From an uncultured Eubacteriales bacterium (GTDB taxonomy: Bacteria; Bacillota; Clostridia; Oscillospirales; Oscillospiraceae): a stretch of DNA of 30,472 nucleotides. The stretch is taken from the NCBI GenBank assembly GCA_900546615.1, contig URDJ01000033.1, positions 1 to 30,472 of the forward strand. Reading direction: 5' to 3'. The notes beneath the pieces were generated by a model, which was given only the letters and a program-made list of their open reading frames with translations, searched no databases and had not been told where the DNA came from. The stretch's first letter is position 1. The number at the start of each line of letters is the position of its first letter. The translations under genes were made by a program, and so were the position numbers. This document shows positions 1 to 9,287 of this stretch, piece after piece.

Positions 1-9
1 CTTTGGGGC

Positions 10-53
10 GCCACTCCCGTTTCTTTGGGCAAGGGCCAAAGAAATGGGGTGGC
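10..53. repeat. imperfect inverted repeat at the left edge
   Basis: Bases 10-28 and 36-53 form a long hairpin (arms of 19 and 18 bases with one bulge and one mismatch, loop about 7). It lies just downstream of the stop of the leftward phage gene. There is no T-run on the minus-strand side, so it does not look like a normal intrinsic terminator. It could be a copy of a dispersed palindromic element. This cannot be decided from one copy. Confidence 0.45.
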
Positions 54-84
54 ATTTATATATTCAGCCCGCGGTAGATCAGCT

Positions 85-717
85 TCAGATAGAGTTCCAC
101 CCCGCGGAGATGGGGTCATAGGGCGGGTCGCCTCCGACGGAGACGGCGCTGCCGGCGCTGCGGCGGGCGTTTTCGCGCTCGCGGCGCTCGCGTTCCAGCT
201 CGGAGCGGAGCCGGGAGAGCTCTGCGTCACGCTCGGCGGCCTCGCGTCGCGAGAGATGGGCGGCGTAGGCATCGGTGAGGCTGACGCCGCGCCTGACCTC
301 GTCCCAGACCTCGGCGGGGATGGTCTCACGATCGGTGCGCAGCCGCGCCGCAGCCTCGGGGAAGGACTTCACAAAGCTTTCACAGTCGCGGCGGCGGCGC
401 TCCTCAGGGCTGATTTCGCCCGTGCCGCCTGAGCGCAGGGACTCTATTTCGCGGCTCGCGTCGCCGAGCTTGGAGCGTATGCGGTCGTAGTCCATGCCCT
501 TCTGCGCGAGGGCTATCACCTCCTCGCGGCCGACGTTTTTCGTCTCGCCCAGATGCCGGAGCGTGAAACTCTCGGCCCCGGCGGGCTTTTCAGGCTTTGC
601 GTTCATGGCCGGCTCGGCCTCATCGACGACGCCCTGCATCATTTCGGCAACGTTTATTTCCCATTCCCCGGCTTCGGTGGCTTCGGCAGTGCCGGACTGG
701 ACGGTGATCTCCTCCAT
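85..717 (-). CDS. putative phage scaffolding/minor head protein
   Basis: A 210-residue, highly charged protein with no membrane segment. The start is supported by AAAGGAG just upstream of the ATG. The N-terminal third is acidic, and the last 70 residues are rich in Arg, Glu and Ala with heptad-like spacing (about residues 150-190), which predicts a long helix or coiled coil. It follows the portal gene by 14 bases on the same strand. In tailed phages this slot, between portal and major capsid, normally holds a protease or scaffold. Low complexity plus position make a scaffolding protein the best inference. No catalytic motif of a prohead protease is visible. The next gene, expected to encode the major capsid protein, would lie left of the window. 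Confidence 0.6.
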   Translation of the reverse strand: MEEITVQSGTAEATEAGEWEINVAEMMQGVVDEAEPAMNAKPEKPAGAESFTLRHLGETKNVGREEVIALAQKGMDYDRIRSKLGDASREIESLRSGGTGEISPEERRRRDCESFVKSFPEAAARLRTDRETIPAEVWDEVRRGVSLTDAYAAHLSRREAAERDAELSRLRSELERERRERENARRSAGSAVSVGGDPPYDPISAGWNSI

Positions 718-731
718 ATTGCGCTCCTTTC

Positions 732-2330
732 TCAGACGGTCCCGGCCTGAGCCGCGTTTTGTGCGGCGCGGCGGGCGGTGATGGCGTTTATGAGGCCCTG
801 ACGGTCGGTAATGTAGCCGTCGGGCACGCGCTCGAGGTATTCGAGCACGTCAATGTGGCCCTGCGCGAGCAGGTTGTCCATGGTCTGCGTCGCGGCGATC
901 TCGCTCCAGTAGGCGGCGGCGCCGACGTCGAGCTTGAGCCGGAGCGGCAGGTCGCGCAGACTCGAGAAGTCGAAGAGCACGGCGATCTTTCCGTTCTCGG
1001 TGCGGGGCAGCTTGTCGCCGACGAAATCGAGTATCTCCTCGGAGACCTCTGCAACGGGGTCTATCTCGGCGGGGCGCAGTCCGTAGTAGCCGCTCATGAA
1101 ATCCATGTAGATGCTGCCGAGGTCCTCAATGCTCTGGTAGAGGTTCTGCTTTGTGATCTCGTTGGGCGTGGCGGCGGCGCGCTGGAGCGCGATGATCGCG
1201 GAGGTGTTGTCCGGCTTCGCCTCGCCTAGTGCGACGCTGGTCGCGCCGAGGTTGGTCTGCGTGAGGCTCTGCGTCAGCTCGATAAACTGCGCGATCTGCG
1301 GGGAGATCTGCGCCGGGCCGAGCATGCGGGCAACATTGTCCACGCCGCCGCCGTTGACTCCGATGGCGCGGCCTATGCCGTTGTCCCAGCGCGGGATGCG
1401 GGTCTTGTCGTAGACTATCTTGGGGTAGGCCGTGGCCATGAGGGATATCATGCTCATGGCAAAGAGTTTGTTGATGTATATCTGGTTGGGTATGAGGCCG
1501 GTTATCATGGCCTGACCGTGATAGCTGTCCTGCACATAGTCCCAGCAGAGCCATGTGACGGGATAGAGCCTGAGCCCGAGGTCCCAGGGCTTGCGTATCA
1601 TGACGCCGCGGGCGCACTCGCAGCCCCAGACGGTACCGGTCTTTTCGTCTTTCCAGAGCCGGAGGATGACGGTGGTCTTTTCGCCCGTGTCCTTGTAGGC
1701 GTCCATGAGCTGTTCGTCGGTGTCCTCCTTGATGGACTGCCAGTCAGGGCAGCCGAGACGGTGCGCCCTTTCGCGCAGGGCGCCTGTCATCTCGCGATGT
1801 TTAATGAGGATGTAGGGCTGGCTCTGGACGTTGCGGTCGGCGGTGTTGCCAAAGCCTATGCGGGTGTTCTGAACTATCTCGGTGACTATGGCGCCCTTCT
1901 GACCGTTTCCGGCGTCGGCCTCGGGGTTCCACCAGGTGTAGGTGGCGCTATCGCCGTCGACAGCGGCGTTGCGCATGTACTCCTTGAGCAGCCACGGCAG
2001 CTTGTTGCGCTCGAACAGTGCCTCGAACTCGGCGTTTATGACGTCGGAGGCGCGCTTGAGGCCGCGGTCGCCTGCGCCGGAGGGCAGGGGCGAGCACTTG
2101 AGCTGCAGCTTGTCGCTCGTGATGGAGGCGACGGTAAAGAGGGTGACGCGCTTGAGGAAGTTGAACTGCGGCGTGGGCAGACCGTTGGACTCGACGCCCT
2201 CCCACTGCTTGCCGATAAAGAAGTTTTCATTGACCCTGACGGTGTCGTCGAGCTGGATGCTGTCGTTGTAGGCGAGCATCTTTTCGTACTCGCGCCAGAC
2301 CGAATCTGCGGTCAGCTCCTTCGGCTTCAT
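732..2330 (-). CDS. phage portal protein (P22-like)
   Basis: A 532-residue protein that would form the dodecameric ring at the capsid vertex through which DNA is packaged. The N-terminus (about residues 10-50) has a pattern common in portal proteins: a short helix, a 'NxxFxxGxQW' element at residues 35-43 (NENFFIGKQW) and 'PQFNFLKRVTLFTVASI'. The centre carries a Trp-rich beta region. Near residues 355-390 is a Gln/Thr/Ala-rich helical stretch that may be the channel-lining part. It is shorter than the 725-residue P22 portal, so the C-terminal barrel is probably reduced. The start has AGGAGGT upstream and the gene begins 2 bases after the stop of the small membrane gene. Order terL-(small)-portal-scaffold is classical. 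Family assignment rests on pattern recognition and context. Confidence 0.8.
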   Translation of the reverse strand: MKPKELTADSVWREYEKMLAYNDSIQLDDTVRVNENFFIGKQWEGVESNGLPTPQFNFLKRVTLFTVASITSDKLQLKCSPLPSGAGDRGLKRASDVINAEFEALFERNKLPWLLKEYMRNAAVDGDSATYTWWNPEADAGNGQKGAIVTEIVQNTRIGFGNTADRNVQSQPYILIKHREMTGALRERAHRLGCPDWQSIKEDTDEQLMDAYKDTGEKTTVILRLWKDEKTGTVWGCECARGVMIRKPWDLGLRLYPVTWLCWDYVQDSYHGQAMITGLIPNQIYINKLFAMSMISLMATAYPKIVYDKTRIPRWDNGIGRAIGVNGGGVDNVARMLGPAQISPQIAQFIELTQSLTQTNLGATSVALGEAKPDNTSAIIALQRAAATPNEITKQNLYQSIEDLGSIYMDFMSGYYGLRPAEIDPVAEVSEEILDFVGDKLPRTENGKIAVLFDFSSLRDLPLRLKLDVGAAAYWSEIAATQTMDNLLAQGHIDVLEYLERVPDGYITDRQGLINAITARRAAQNAAQAGTV

Positions 2331-2332
2331 GC

Positions 2333-2587
2333 TCAGACCTCCTCTCCGGGCCTGCGGCGCATGTCGGACTGGCCGTAGTTGAGGATACCGGCGAGGGCCT
2401 CCTCGAAGCGGCGCTGTTCACGCATGGCGCGCTCGCGCAGCTCGTTCAGCTCGGCCTCGGGCGGGGCGGCGGGCGGCCTGAGTGTTTCGCAGTCCTCGAG
2501 CGCCCTGAGACAGCGCGAGAGCGAGAAGGCGGCTGTCACGCTGGCCGCCGCGCATATGAGTGCGGCGATGAGCAGAATGATCTCCAT
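2333..2587 (-). CDS. small membrane protein inside the phage packaging module
   Basis: An 84-residue protein. I place the start at the ATG at 2587 because AGGAGG lies 5 bases upstream; an ATG seven codons earlier overlaps the terL stop and has no ribosome site. Residues 2-22 form one strongly hydrophobic segment (MEIILLIAALICAAASVTAA). The rest is a charged helix rich in Glu and Arg that probably faces the cytoplasm. It sits between terL and the portal gene, with 17 bases to the terL stop and 2 to the portal start, so it belongs to the same transcript. Its function is unknown to me. A single-pass protein in this slot is unusual compared with the common terL-portal neighbourhood, but small inserts there do occur. 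Confidence 0.7.
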   Translation of the reverse strand: MEIILLIAALICAAASVTAAFSLSRCLRALEDCETLRPPAAPPEAELNELRERAMREQRRFEEALAGILNYGQSDMRRRPGEEV

Positions 2588-2604
2588 GTTTACCTCCTGT
2601 ATGA

Positions 2605-3987
2605 TCAAAATTTTAGATAGCTCCGTTTGGGGTCGCCGCCGGTCATGAACTCATCGTAGTCCTCAAGCGGCTCGCCCTCGTCGTCGCGAGCGGGTGCGGC
2701 AGGGGCGTCCTCGGCGGCGAGTGTGCGGCTAATGCAGTAGTAGCGGACGGCGTCGACGCGGTGGGTGACGTCGTGCGGCTCCTTCGCGCAGTCATTGGGG
2801 TCGCGCTCGTCGGCCTGGATGTCGCGCAGGTCCTCGATGGTCTCGCGGCAGCTTTTGAAGAACATGAGCATGGGCTTTTCGTCCCCGCGTTTTGCGAGGG
2901 CCTCGCGGATGAGCATGTGGCCCTGCACGCGGTTGTTGTCGGCCTTCACGATGGGCACGCCCGAGTCCATGAATATCTCGGCCATGGTACGGCCCGTGTC
3001 TTTCTGGCGGTTCCACATGTCGGGCGGGGCGAAGGTGGCCTCGATGCGCTCGCCGGGCAGGGTGTGTGAGAGCATGGCTTCGGCGGCCTCGCGGACTATG
3101 AGGCCGGGCGCGGAGTATTCGCGGTACATCCAGCTGCGCCCGTCCGCGTCCACGGCAAACCAGGCACAGGCGAACATGTCGAGGCCGTAGTCGAAGGCCC
3201 TGTAGCGCTTCCAGGAAAGCGGGATGGGGAAGGGTTCGGCGAGGTTGCCCGTGCCGGCCAGCTCGGGGAAGTAGTTGCCGCCGAGCGCGTCCCACTCGCC
3301 GTAGCGATAGGCGCGGCGCAGGTTCTCCGGCATGGAGGAGAGCATACGCACATAGGCAGGCGAGGAGCGGAGCAGCACGGTGTTGTCCTCAACGGTGGCG
3401 GGGATGAACACGTAGTCCTCCGGGTCCTCACTGGCCTCGGGATTGTCCGGGTCGCTGATGAAGTCTCGGTCGATGAACAGGCGCTTGACCCAGCGATGGC
3501 CGACACCGCCGGGGTTGCAGGTGATATACATGCGCTTGGGGAAGTCGTTCACGCCGCGGAGCAATCCGCCGAGGAACTGGAAGGCGCGCCAGGTGAACTG
3601 CGTGGCCTCGTCGATGAAGATCCAGTCGTACTCCTGTCCGTTGTACTCCAGCTCGGAGGCCTCCCCGGTCCAGTGGCCGAAGTGGATGAGGCTGCCGTTT
3701 TTGAAGTAGATGGAGTGGAGCGAGCCGTTGTAGGAGCAGAACTCGGTGTTTATCATTTTGAGCATCGGCTCTATGTGGTTTGACTGGAGCTCGGGATAGG
3801 TACGGCGGAGGATGAGGATGCGGATGCCGGCGTAGTTGTAAGCGCCGAGCAGGGCTTTGGTGCGCACGGCCCAGGTTTTGCCGCCGCCCTTTGCGCCGCC
3901 GTAGGCGGTGTAGAGCTTGCGACTTTTGAAGAACAGCTTCTGCTTGGGGTTGGCCTCGCCGGGGTCCCAGACATATTCTCCCGTCAT
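2605..3987 (-). CDS. terL: phage terminase large subunit
   Basis: A 460-residue DNA-packaging motor and nuclease. The ATPase domain shows a Walker A motif GGAKGGGKT at residues 30-38, a Walker B motif IFIDEA at 123-128 with the catalytic Glu, and the coupling motif CNPGG at 157-161. The C-terminal RNase H-like nuclease begins near residue 264 with RAFDYG, where Asp266 is the likely first metal ligand. Length and motif order match the usual large terminase. The ATG overlaps the terS stop as ATGA, so the two are translationally coupled. All motifs look intact, which argues against a decayed gene. Confidence 0.93.
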   Translation of the reverse strand: MTGEYVWDPGEANPKQKLFFKSRKLYTAYGGAKGGGKTWAVRTKALLGAYNYAGIRILILRRTYPELQSNHIEPMLKMINTEFCSYNGSLHSIYFKNGSLIHFGHWTGEASELEYNGQEYDWIFIDEATQFTWRAFQFLGGLLRGVNDFPKRMYITCNPGGVGHRWVKRLFIDRDFISDPDNPEASEDPEDYVFIPATVEDNTVLLRSSPAYVRMLSSMPENLRRAYRYGEWDALGGNYFPELAGTGNLAEPFPIPLSWKRYRAFDYGLDMFACAWFAVDADGRSWMYREYSAPGLIVREAAEAMLSHTLPGERIEATFAPPDMWNRQKDTGRTMAEIFMDSGVPIVKADNNRVQGHMLIREALAKRGDEKPMLMFFKSCRETIEDLRDIQADERDPNDCAKEPHDVTHRVDAVRYYCISRTLAAEDAPAAPARDDEGEPLEDYDEFMTGGDPKRSYLKF

Positions 3988-4349
3988 TCTGCGGCCCCGT
4001 CTCCGACGCCCTCGAGCCTGATAACGAGGCGCTTTTCAGCGCCCTGACCGGCCTTGTCGGCATATCCACCGTTCTTCTCCTGCTTGAGTGCGTTCATGCA
4101 GCCCGTGGCGCGGCCCGACTCGGTGACCATCTGATTTTCGAGCCAGTCCATGCGCCTGAGCCTCGCGCGTTCCAGCTCGGGGCGGTAGCGCTCGTCGGCG
4201 AGATAAGCAGCGTATTCCTCCTCGGTCAGTCCGAGCTCAAGCAGCAGACCGGCCTCCGTGGGGAAGCGCCCTTCGGCCTCTCGCCCGGCAAAGTAGCGCT
4301 CTATGCGTTCCCTGAACCTTTTTGCGGATTCTCTCCTGTCACATGCCAC
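3984..4349 (-). CDS. terS: putative phage terminase small subunit
   Basis: A 121-residue protein. The start chosen is GTG at 4349, with GGAGGT about 6 bases upstream. The only in-frame ATG, at 4505, lies inside hppA beyond the hppA terminator and is not credible. The N-terminus is basic (DRRESAKRFRERIERYF). The middle resembles a helix-turn-helix (about residues 30-55) and the C-terminal half has the pattern TESGRATGCMNALKQE..GGYADK that I associate with gp3-like small terminases, in which the residues after a 'GC..ALK' element precede the large-subunit contact. It is directly upstream of terL with a 4-base overlap. It would recognise the packaging site and recruit TerL. No phage promoter is evident between it and the hppA terminator. 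Confidence 0.75.
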   Translation of the reverse strand: MACDRRESAKRFRERIERYFAGREAEGRFPTEAGLLLELGLTEEEYAAYLADERYRPELERARLRRMDWLENQMVTESGRATGCMNALKQEKNGGYADKAGQGAEKRLVIRLEGVGDGAAE

Positions 4350-4420
4350 AGCCTCACCTCCAGCCTGTGTGCAAATATACAGACTTTCGCGCAAAGCGTA
4401 AGTGCAAAAACAAAAAAATT

Positions 4421-4463
4421 TTTCATAAAAAGAGACCCGCCCGGGCGGAAGCCCGGACGGGTC
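4421..4463 (-). terminator. intrinsic terminator of hppA
   Basis: The arms are 4434-4446 and 4451-4463 (13 bp, loop of 4). The one imperfect pair becomes a G-U wobble only on the minus-strand RNA. The minus-strand tail after the hairpin begins UCUUUUU (4433 downward). It lies 20 bases after the hppA stop. It separates hppA from terS, which starts 85 bases further on. Confidence 0.9.
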
Positions 4464-4482
4464 GTGAACTTTTATAGGGAAC

Positions 4483-6615
<2,133 letters not shown>

Positions 6616-6646
6616 ACGTCCATCACTCCTAAAGAAAGTACTAAAC

Positions 6647-6664
6647 AGGCCGTGTGACCGGCCT
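6647..6664 (-). promoter_or_regulatory. 5'-terminal hairpin of the hppA transcript
   Basis: A 6-bp perfect stem (6647-6652 with 6659-6664, loop of 6). The predicted start site from the promoter at 6672-6700 is about 6665, so this hairpin would form the first 18 nucleotides of the mRNA. Such 5' stem-loops often protect mRNAs from decay. That role is inference. Confidence 0.5.
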
Positions 6665-6671
6665 CTAAAAC

Positions 6672-6700
6672 ATTCTAAACCAAGTTGACGAATAAATCAA
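6672..6700 (-). promoter_or_regulatory. sigma-A type promoter of hppA
   Basis: TTGATT at 6695-6700 and TAGAAT at 6672-6677, 17-base spacer, reading leftward. It lies about 60 bases before the hppA ATG. The remaining part of the 300-base gap to the next gene (6701-6916) is AT-rich. It holds TTGACG at 6803-6808 on the plus strand, but I see no convincing -10 box at the right distance, so no plus-strand promoter is called. Confidence 0.75.
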
Positions 6701-6916
6701 ATAAAAAGTACAAAAAATACACAAATTTCTTAGAAAATTTCGCACGAAATGCACAAAACGTCTGTAATGTTTAGGATGTTCAAGACGGCCGAATCGTTGA
6801 TTTTGACGGATTTGCCGGGAGATATGCGGTACAAAGCTGTAAATTAAAACGGAGGACTTTACAGCGTCTTAGGGGAGGTGGTAATCTATTGGAAACTTGT
6901 AAGGGGGAGTGATGGG

Positions 6917-7696
6917 ATGAAAAAAGCGTGGATAGCGGGGCTGCTGCTCCTGACACTGGCATTGACGGGCTGCGGGGCGGAGCCTGCGCAGCAGAGCGCC
7001 CTGCCCGTGCCTGTAGTGACGGGTGCGGATACACAGACTCCGGAGCCGACAGAGACGTCCCTGCCGCAGGTGCTTCCAGGTTCGTCGGAGACTAACCTGT
7101 CGTACAGCGCACTGTACCCGGCTTCGTCGACGGACATGACGTCGCAGCTGCCGTACTCTCTGGGCGAAGGGTTGGAGCTGACTAGGATAGGCAGATACAG
7201 CGGCGCGAATATCAGCTCGGGGAAGCAGGAGCAGGTGCGCGACGTTTTCGCGGTGACGGTGCGCAACTCGGGTGCTCTGCCTCTGACGAGGGCGGAGTTC
7301 ACGGTGACGACGAGCGAGGGCACGGCGAGCTTCGAGGTCGAAGCCCTGCCCGCCGGAGCGTCGGCGGATATCTGCGCCGCGGAGGGCGGAGACATCGGCA
7401 CGGGCGGCAGTTTTGCGGGGGCCGGGCTGACGAGCGCGGTGTTCGCCGACGGGCCGGGGCCGGAGAGCCTCGAATACGAGTACGCCGAGGGCGAGATACA
7501 GGTGACGAATACCGGCGCGGATATCGAGGAAGACATCGTCATTAGCTGCCGCGTGAGCGCAGGCGGGAACTATCTCGGCGCGGGGGCGATAGAACTGCGC
7601 CTTGAGGGCGGCCTGGCCTCCGGCGAGACAAAGGCGGTCGAGGCCCCGATATACAGCGGCCTGACGCTGGAAGTCGTGGGCGCGAGGACGGAGTGA
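6917..7696 (+). CDS. uncharacterised lipoprotein
   Basis: A 259-residue protein. The start chosen is ATG at 6917 after AAGGGGGAG; a GTG 39 bases earlier would add a hydrophilic extension before the signal peptide. Residues 1-19 are a lipoprotein signal: two Lys, a hydrophobic core, then the lipobox LTGC with Cys19 as the lipidated residue. The mature part starts with a Pro/Thr/Ser-rich linker (about 20-70). Two beta-rich halves follow: residues about 80-160 resemble an Ig-like or FxLD-type fold (TVRNSGALPLTRAEFTVTT) and about 185-255 repeat the theme (EIQVTNTGADIEEDIVISCR). Both contain 'VxNtGa' turns that look like duplicated domains. It probably sits on the outer face of the membrane. No enzyme motif is visible and its function is unknown. 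Confidence 0.8.
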   Translation: MKKAWIAGLLLLTLALTGCGAEPAQQSALPVPVVTGADTQTPEPTETSLPQVLPGSSETNLSYSALYPASSTDMTSQLPYSLGEGLELTRIGRYSGANISSGKQEQVRDVFAVTVRNSGALPLTRAEFTVTTSEGTASFEVEALPAGASADICAAEGGDIGTGGSFAGAGLTSAVFADGPGPESLEYEYAEGEIQVTNTGADIEEDIVISCRVSAGGNYLGAGAIELRLEGGLASGETKAVEAPIYSGLTLEVVGARTE

Positions 7697-7735
7697 ACGG
7701 GACGCCTGTTCACAGTAAGTTTACAATTAAAGACC

Positions 7736-7779
7736 GAAAAAACAGCCGCCGTGATACAGAAATGATACACGGCGGCTGT
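7736..7779 (-). terminator. orphan intrinsic terminator on the minus strand
   Basis: The arms are 7742-7753 and 7768-7779, 12 bp perfect, loop of 14. On the minus strand the right-to-left RNA ends in a run of U (complement of the A-run at 7737-7742). On the plus strand the hairpin is followed by AAAATCAG and has no U-run. Both flanking genes are on the plus strand, so no annotated gene uses it in this orientation. Confidence 0.65.
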
Positions 7780-7816
7780 AAAATCAGGTGCAGGAAAGGC
7801 GATGGGAGGCGGAGAC

Positions 7817-9025
7817 ATGCGCAGACGGCTGATATTTCTCCTGGCGCTGGCCATGCTCGCGGGCCTGGCGGGCTGCGGTGCGGAGCCGGAGACGGCGCCG
7901 GAGCTTGCGTCGGACGGCAGGCGGATACTGACGCTGGGCATTGTGAACTCGGTGCCCGAGGCGCGGGTGCTTGCGAGTCTGTTCAACGCGCAGAATAAGG
8001 AGTACAAGATCAAGATAGAGGAATACAAGTACGGCGGCTCGGGCAAAACGCCGGACGACCTGACACTGGAGCTTGCGACGGGGAAAGCGCCGGACATTCT
8101 GGTGACGGAGACGGACAAGAGCTTTGAGAGCGCACAGACCTCTGGTATGTTTGTGGAGCTCTCGGGGTTGCTGGACGAGCTTGCGCCGGAGCTCGTGCCC
8201 TGCATGTATGAGGCGCTCAAGGCGCAGGACGCGGTGTATGCGCTGCCCTATGAGTTCGAGGTTTGGACTTTCCTGACGCAGCCGAGCCGGGTGAACGGCC
8301 GGGAGAGCCTGACTATGGAGGAGGCGGAGCAGTACGCCGCGCGGCTGGGCGAGGGCGCCAAAGTGTTTCAGCAGTGGATGACGCGCACGGAGCTGTTCAA
8401 GCGGGTGGTGAGCTTTGCCGCTGGGAAATACATAGACTGGGAGACGTCAAGCTGCGACTTTGAGAGCGAGGGCTTTCTGGAGCTGCTCGAGCTGTGCATG
8501 GAACAGCGCGCGGACGACTCGCCCTATCCCGAGGAGCGGCTCTGTCTTCTGGAAAGCTGCCTGCTGACAGCAGAAAACTGGTTTGGCGGCGGCATACAGC
8601 TGGCCTGCGGCGAGGACTGCTGCTTCATGGGTTTCCCGGGGCAGGAGGACGGAGCGCAGAGCTGGCTCACGACGGGCATGTGCTTTTACGCGACAGCAGA
8701 GGGCTATACCGAGGGCACGATGGAGTTTCTGCGCTTCGTCCTTGGCCCTAAGGCTCAGGAGCAGTGCGAGAGCTTCCCAATGCTGCAAAGCGAGCTGGAC
8801 GAGCGGCAGGAGACGGCGGTGCTGACGGGCCTGCACAAGAGTTCGGACGCCGACAGGCTCTACGGCCTGCTGAACTCTGGCCTTGCCAGTGAGAACTGTC
8901 CGCCAACGATAACTTCGATGCTCATAGAGGAGGCCCAGGCATGCTTTGCTGGTGGCTGCACACCAGAGGAGGCGGCGGCAAGGATGCAGGACCGCGCCAA
9001 GACTTGGCTCTCAGAGCACAGCTGA
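7817..9025 (+). CDS. extracellular solute-binding lipoprotein (ABC-type, orphan)
   Basis: A 402-residue protein. The start at 7817 has GGGAGG upstream and gives a clean signal: MRRR, a hydrophobic core and the lipobox LAGC with Cys20. The mature sequence has the layout of family 1 solute-binding proteins: 'LTLGIVNS' near residue 35, a helix 'ARVLASLFNAQNKEYKIKI', then 'DDLTLELATGKAPDILVT' (about 75-95), and 'YALPYEFEVWTF' (about 138-150), which resembles the hinge and ligand region of sugar or oligosaccharide binders. The length is typical or slightly short. No permease or ATPase gene lies beside it, so it may supply a transporter encoded elsewhere or act as a sensor. Four Cys residues near 235-275 are unusual. 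A good terminator follows at 9171. Confidence 0.82.
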   Translation: MRRRLIFLLALAMLAGLAGCGAEPETAPELASDGRRILTLGIVNSVPEARVLASLFNAQNKEYKIKIEEYKYGGSGKTPDDLTLELATGKAPDILVTETDKSFESAQTSGMFVELSGLLDELAPELVPCMYEALKAQDAVYALPYEFEVWTFLTQPSRVNGRESLTMEEAEQYAARLGEGAKVFQQWMTRTELFKRVVSFAAGKYIDWETSSCDFESEGFLELLELCMEQRADDSPYPEERLCLLESCLLTAENWFGGGIQLACGEDCCFMGFPGQEDGAQSWLTTGMCFYATAEGYTEGTMEFLRFVLGPKAQEQCESFPMLQSELDERQETAVLTGLHKSSDADRLYGLLNSGLASENCPPTITSMLIEEAQACFAGGCTPEEAAARMQDRAKTWLSEHS

Positions 9026-9170
9026 CGCCCCTGCGGTTTCGCTGGAGGTACGATAACAGACACGCTGTGGGGGTCGTCGTTCCCGTCCGGTGCTGCGGTT
9101 TTGCGCAGCGTCGGTACAATGCGAAAAAATCCGCGCGCCGGAGGCGTGCGGCAGGATCGTCGGGTACGCC

Positions 9171-9196
9171 GCCTCCCTGCGGAGGGAGGCTTTTTT
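9171..9196 (+). terminator. intrinsic terminator
   Basis: An 8-bp perfect stem (9171-9178 with 9183-9190), loop GCGG, followed by six T at 9191-9196. It lies 145 bases past the stop of the solute-binding lipoprotein and ends that plus-strand unit. The 145 bases before it (9026-9170) hold no ORF with a ribosome site. Confidence 0.85.
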
Positions 9197-9227
9197 ACCA
9201 ATTCGGAATCGTGGGTTTGCCAGCCAC

Positions 9228-9256
9228 AAAGGCTCCCCTTGCGCAGAGGAGCCTTT
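9228..9256. repeat. hairpin, possible fragment of a dispersed palindromic repeat
   Basis: A 9-bp perfect stem (9228-9236 with 9248-9256). It has only three U after it on the minus strand, so it would be a weak terminator for degV. Hairpins of this type (AAAGGCTCC...GGAGCCTTT beside a second 'gcctccc...gggaggc' hairpin) recall intergenic palindromic repeats I associate with Oscillospirales genomes. That link is from memory and untested. Confidence 0.4.
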
Positions 9257-9287
9257 CGCTTTCTGCAACAGAGCGGCCGGCTCCTGC

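Noticed and set aside
1518..2378. 286-codon open frame opposite the portal gene
   Set aside because: Antisense of the portal protein, which shows family-like motifs and a ribosome site.
6767..6847. 26-codon ORF before the first lipoprotein
   Set aside because: No ribosome site and no supporting context.
7693..7998. 101-codon frame across the hairpin and the start of the solute-binding gene
   Set aside because: Overlaps a clear lipoprotein gene in another frame and has no ribosome site or domain.
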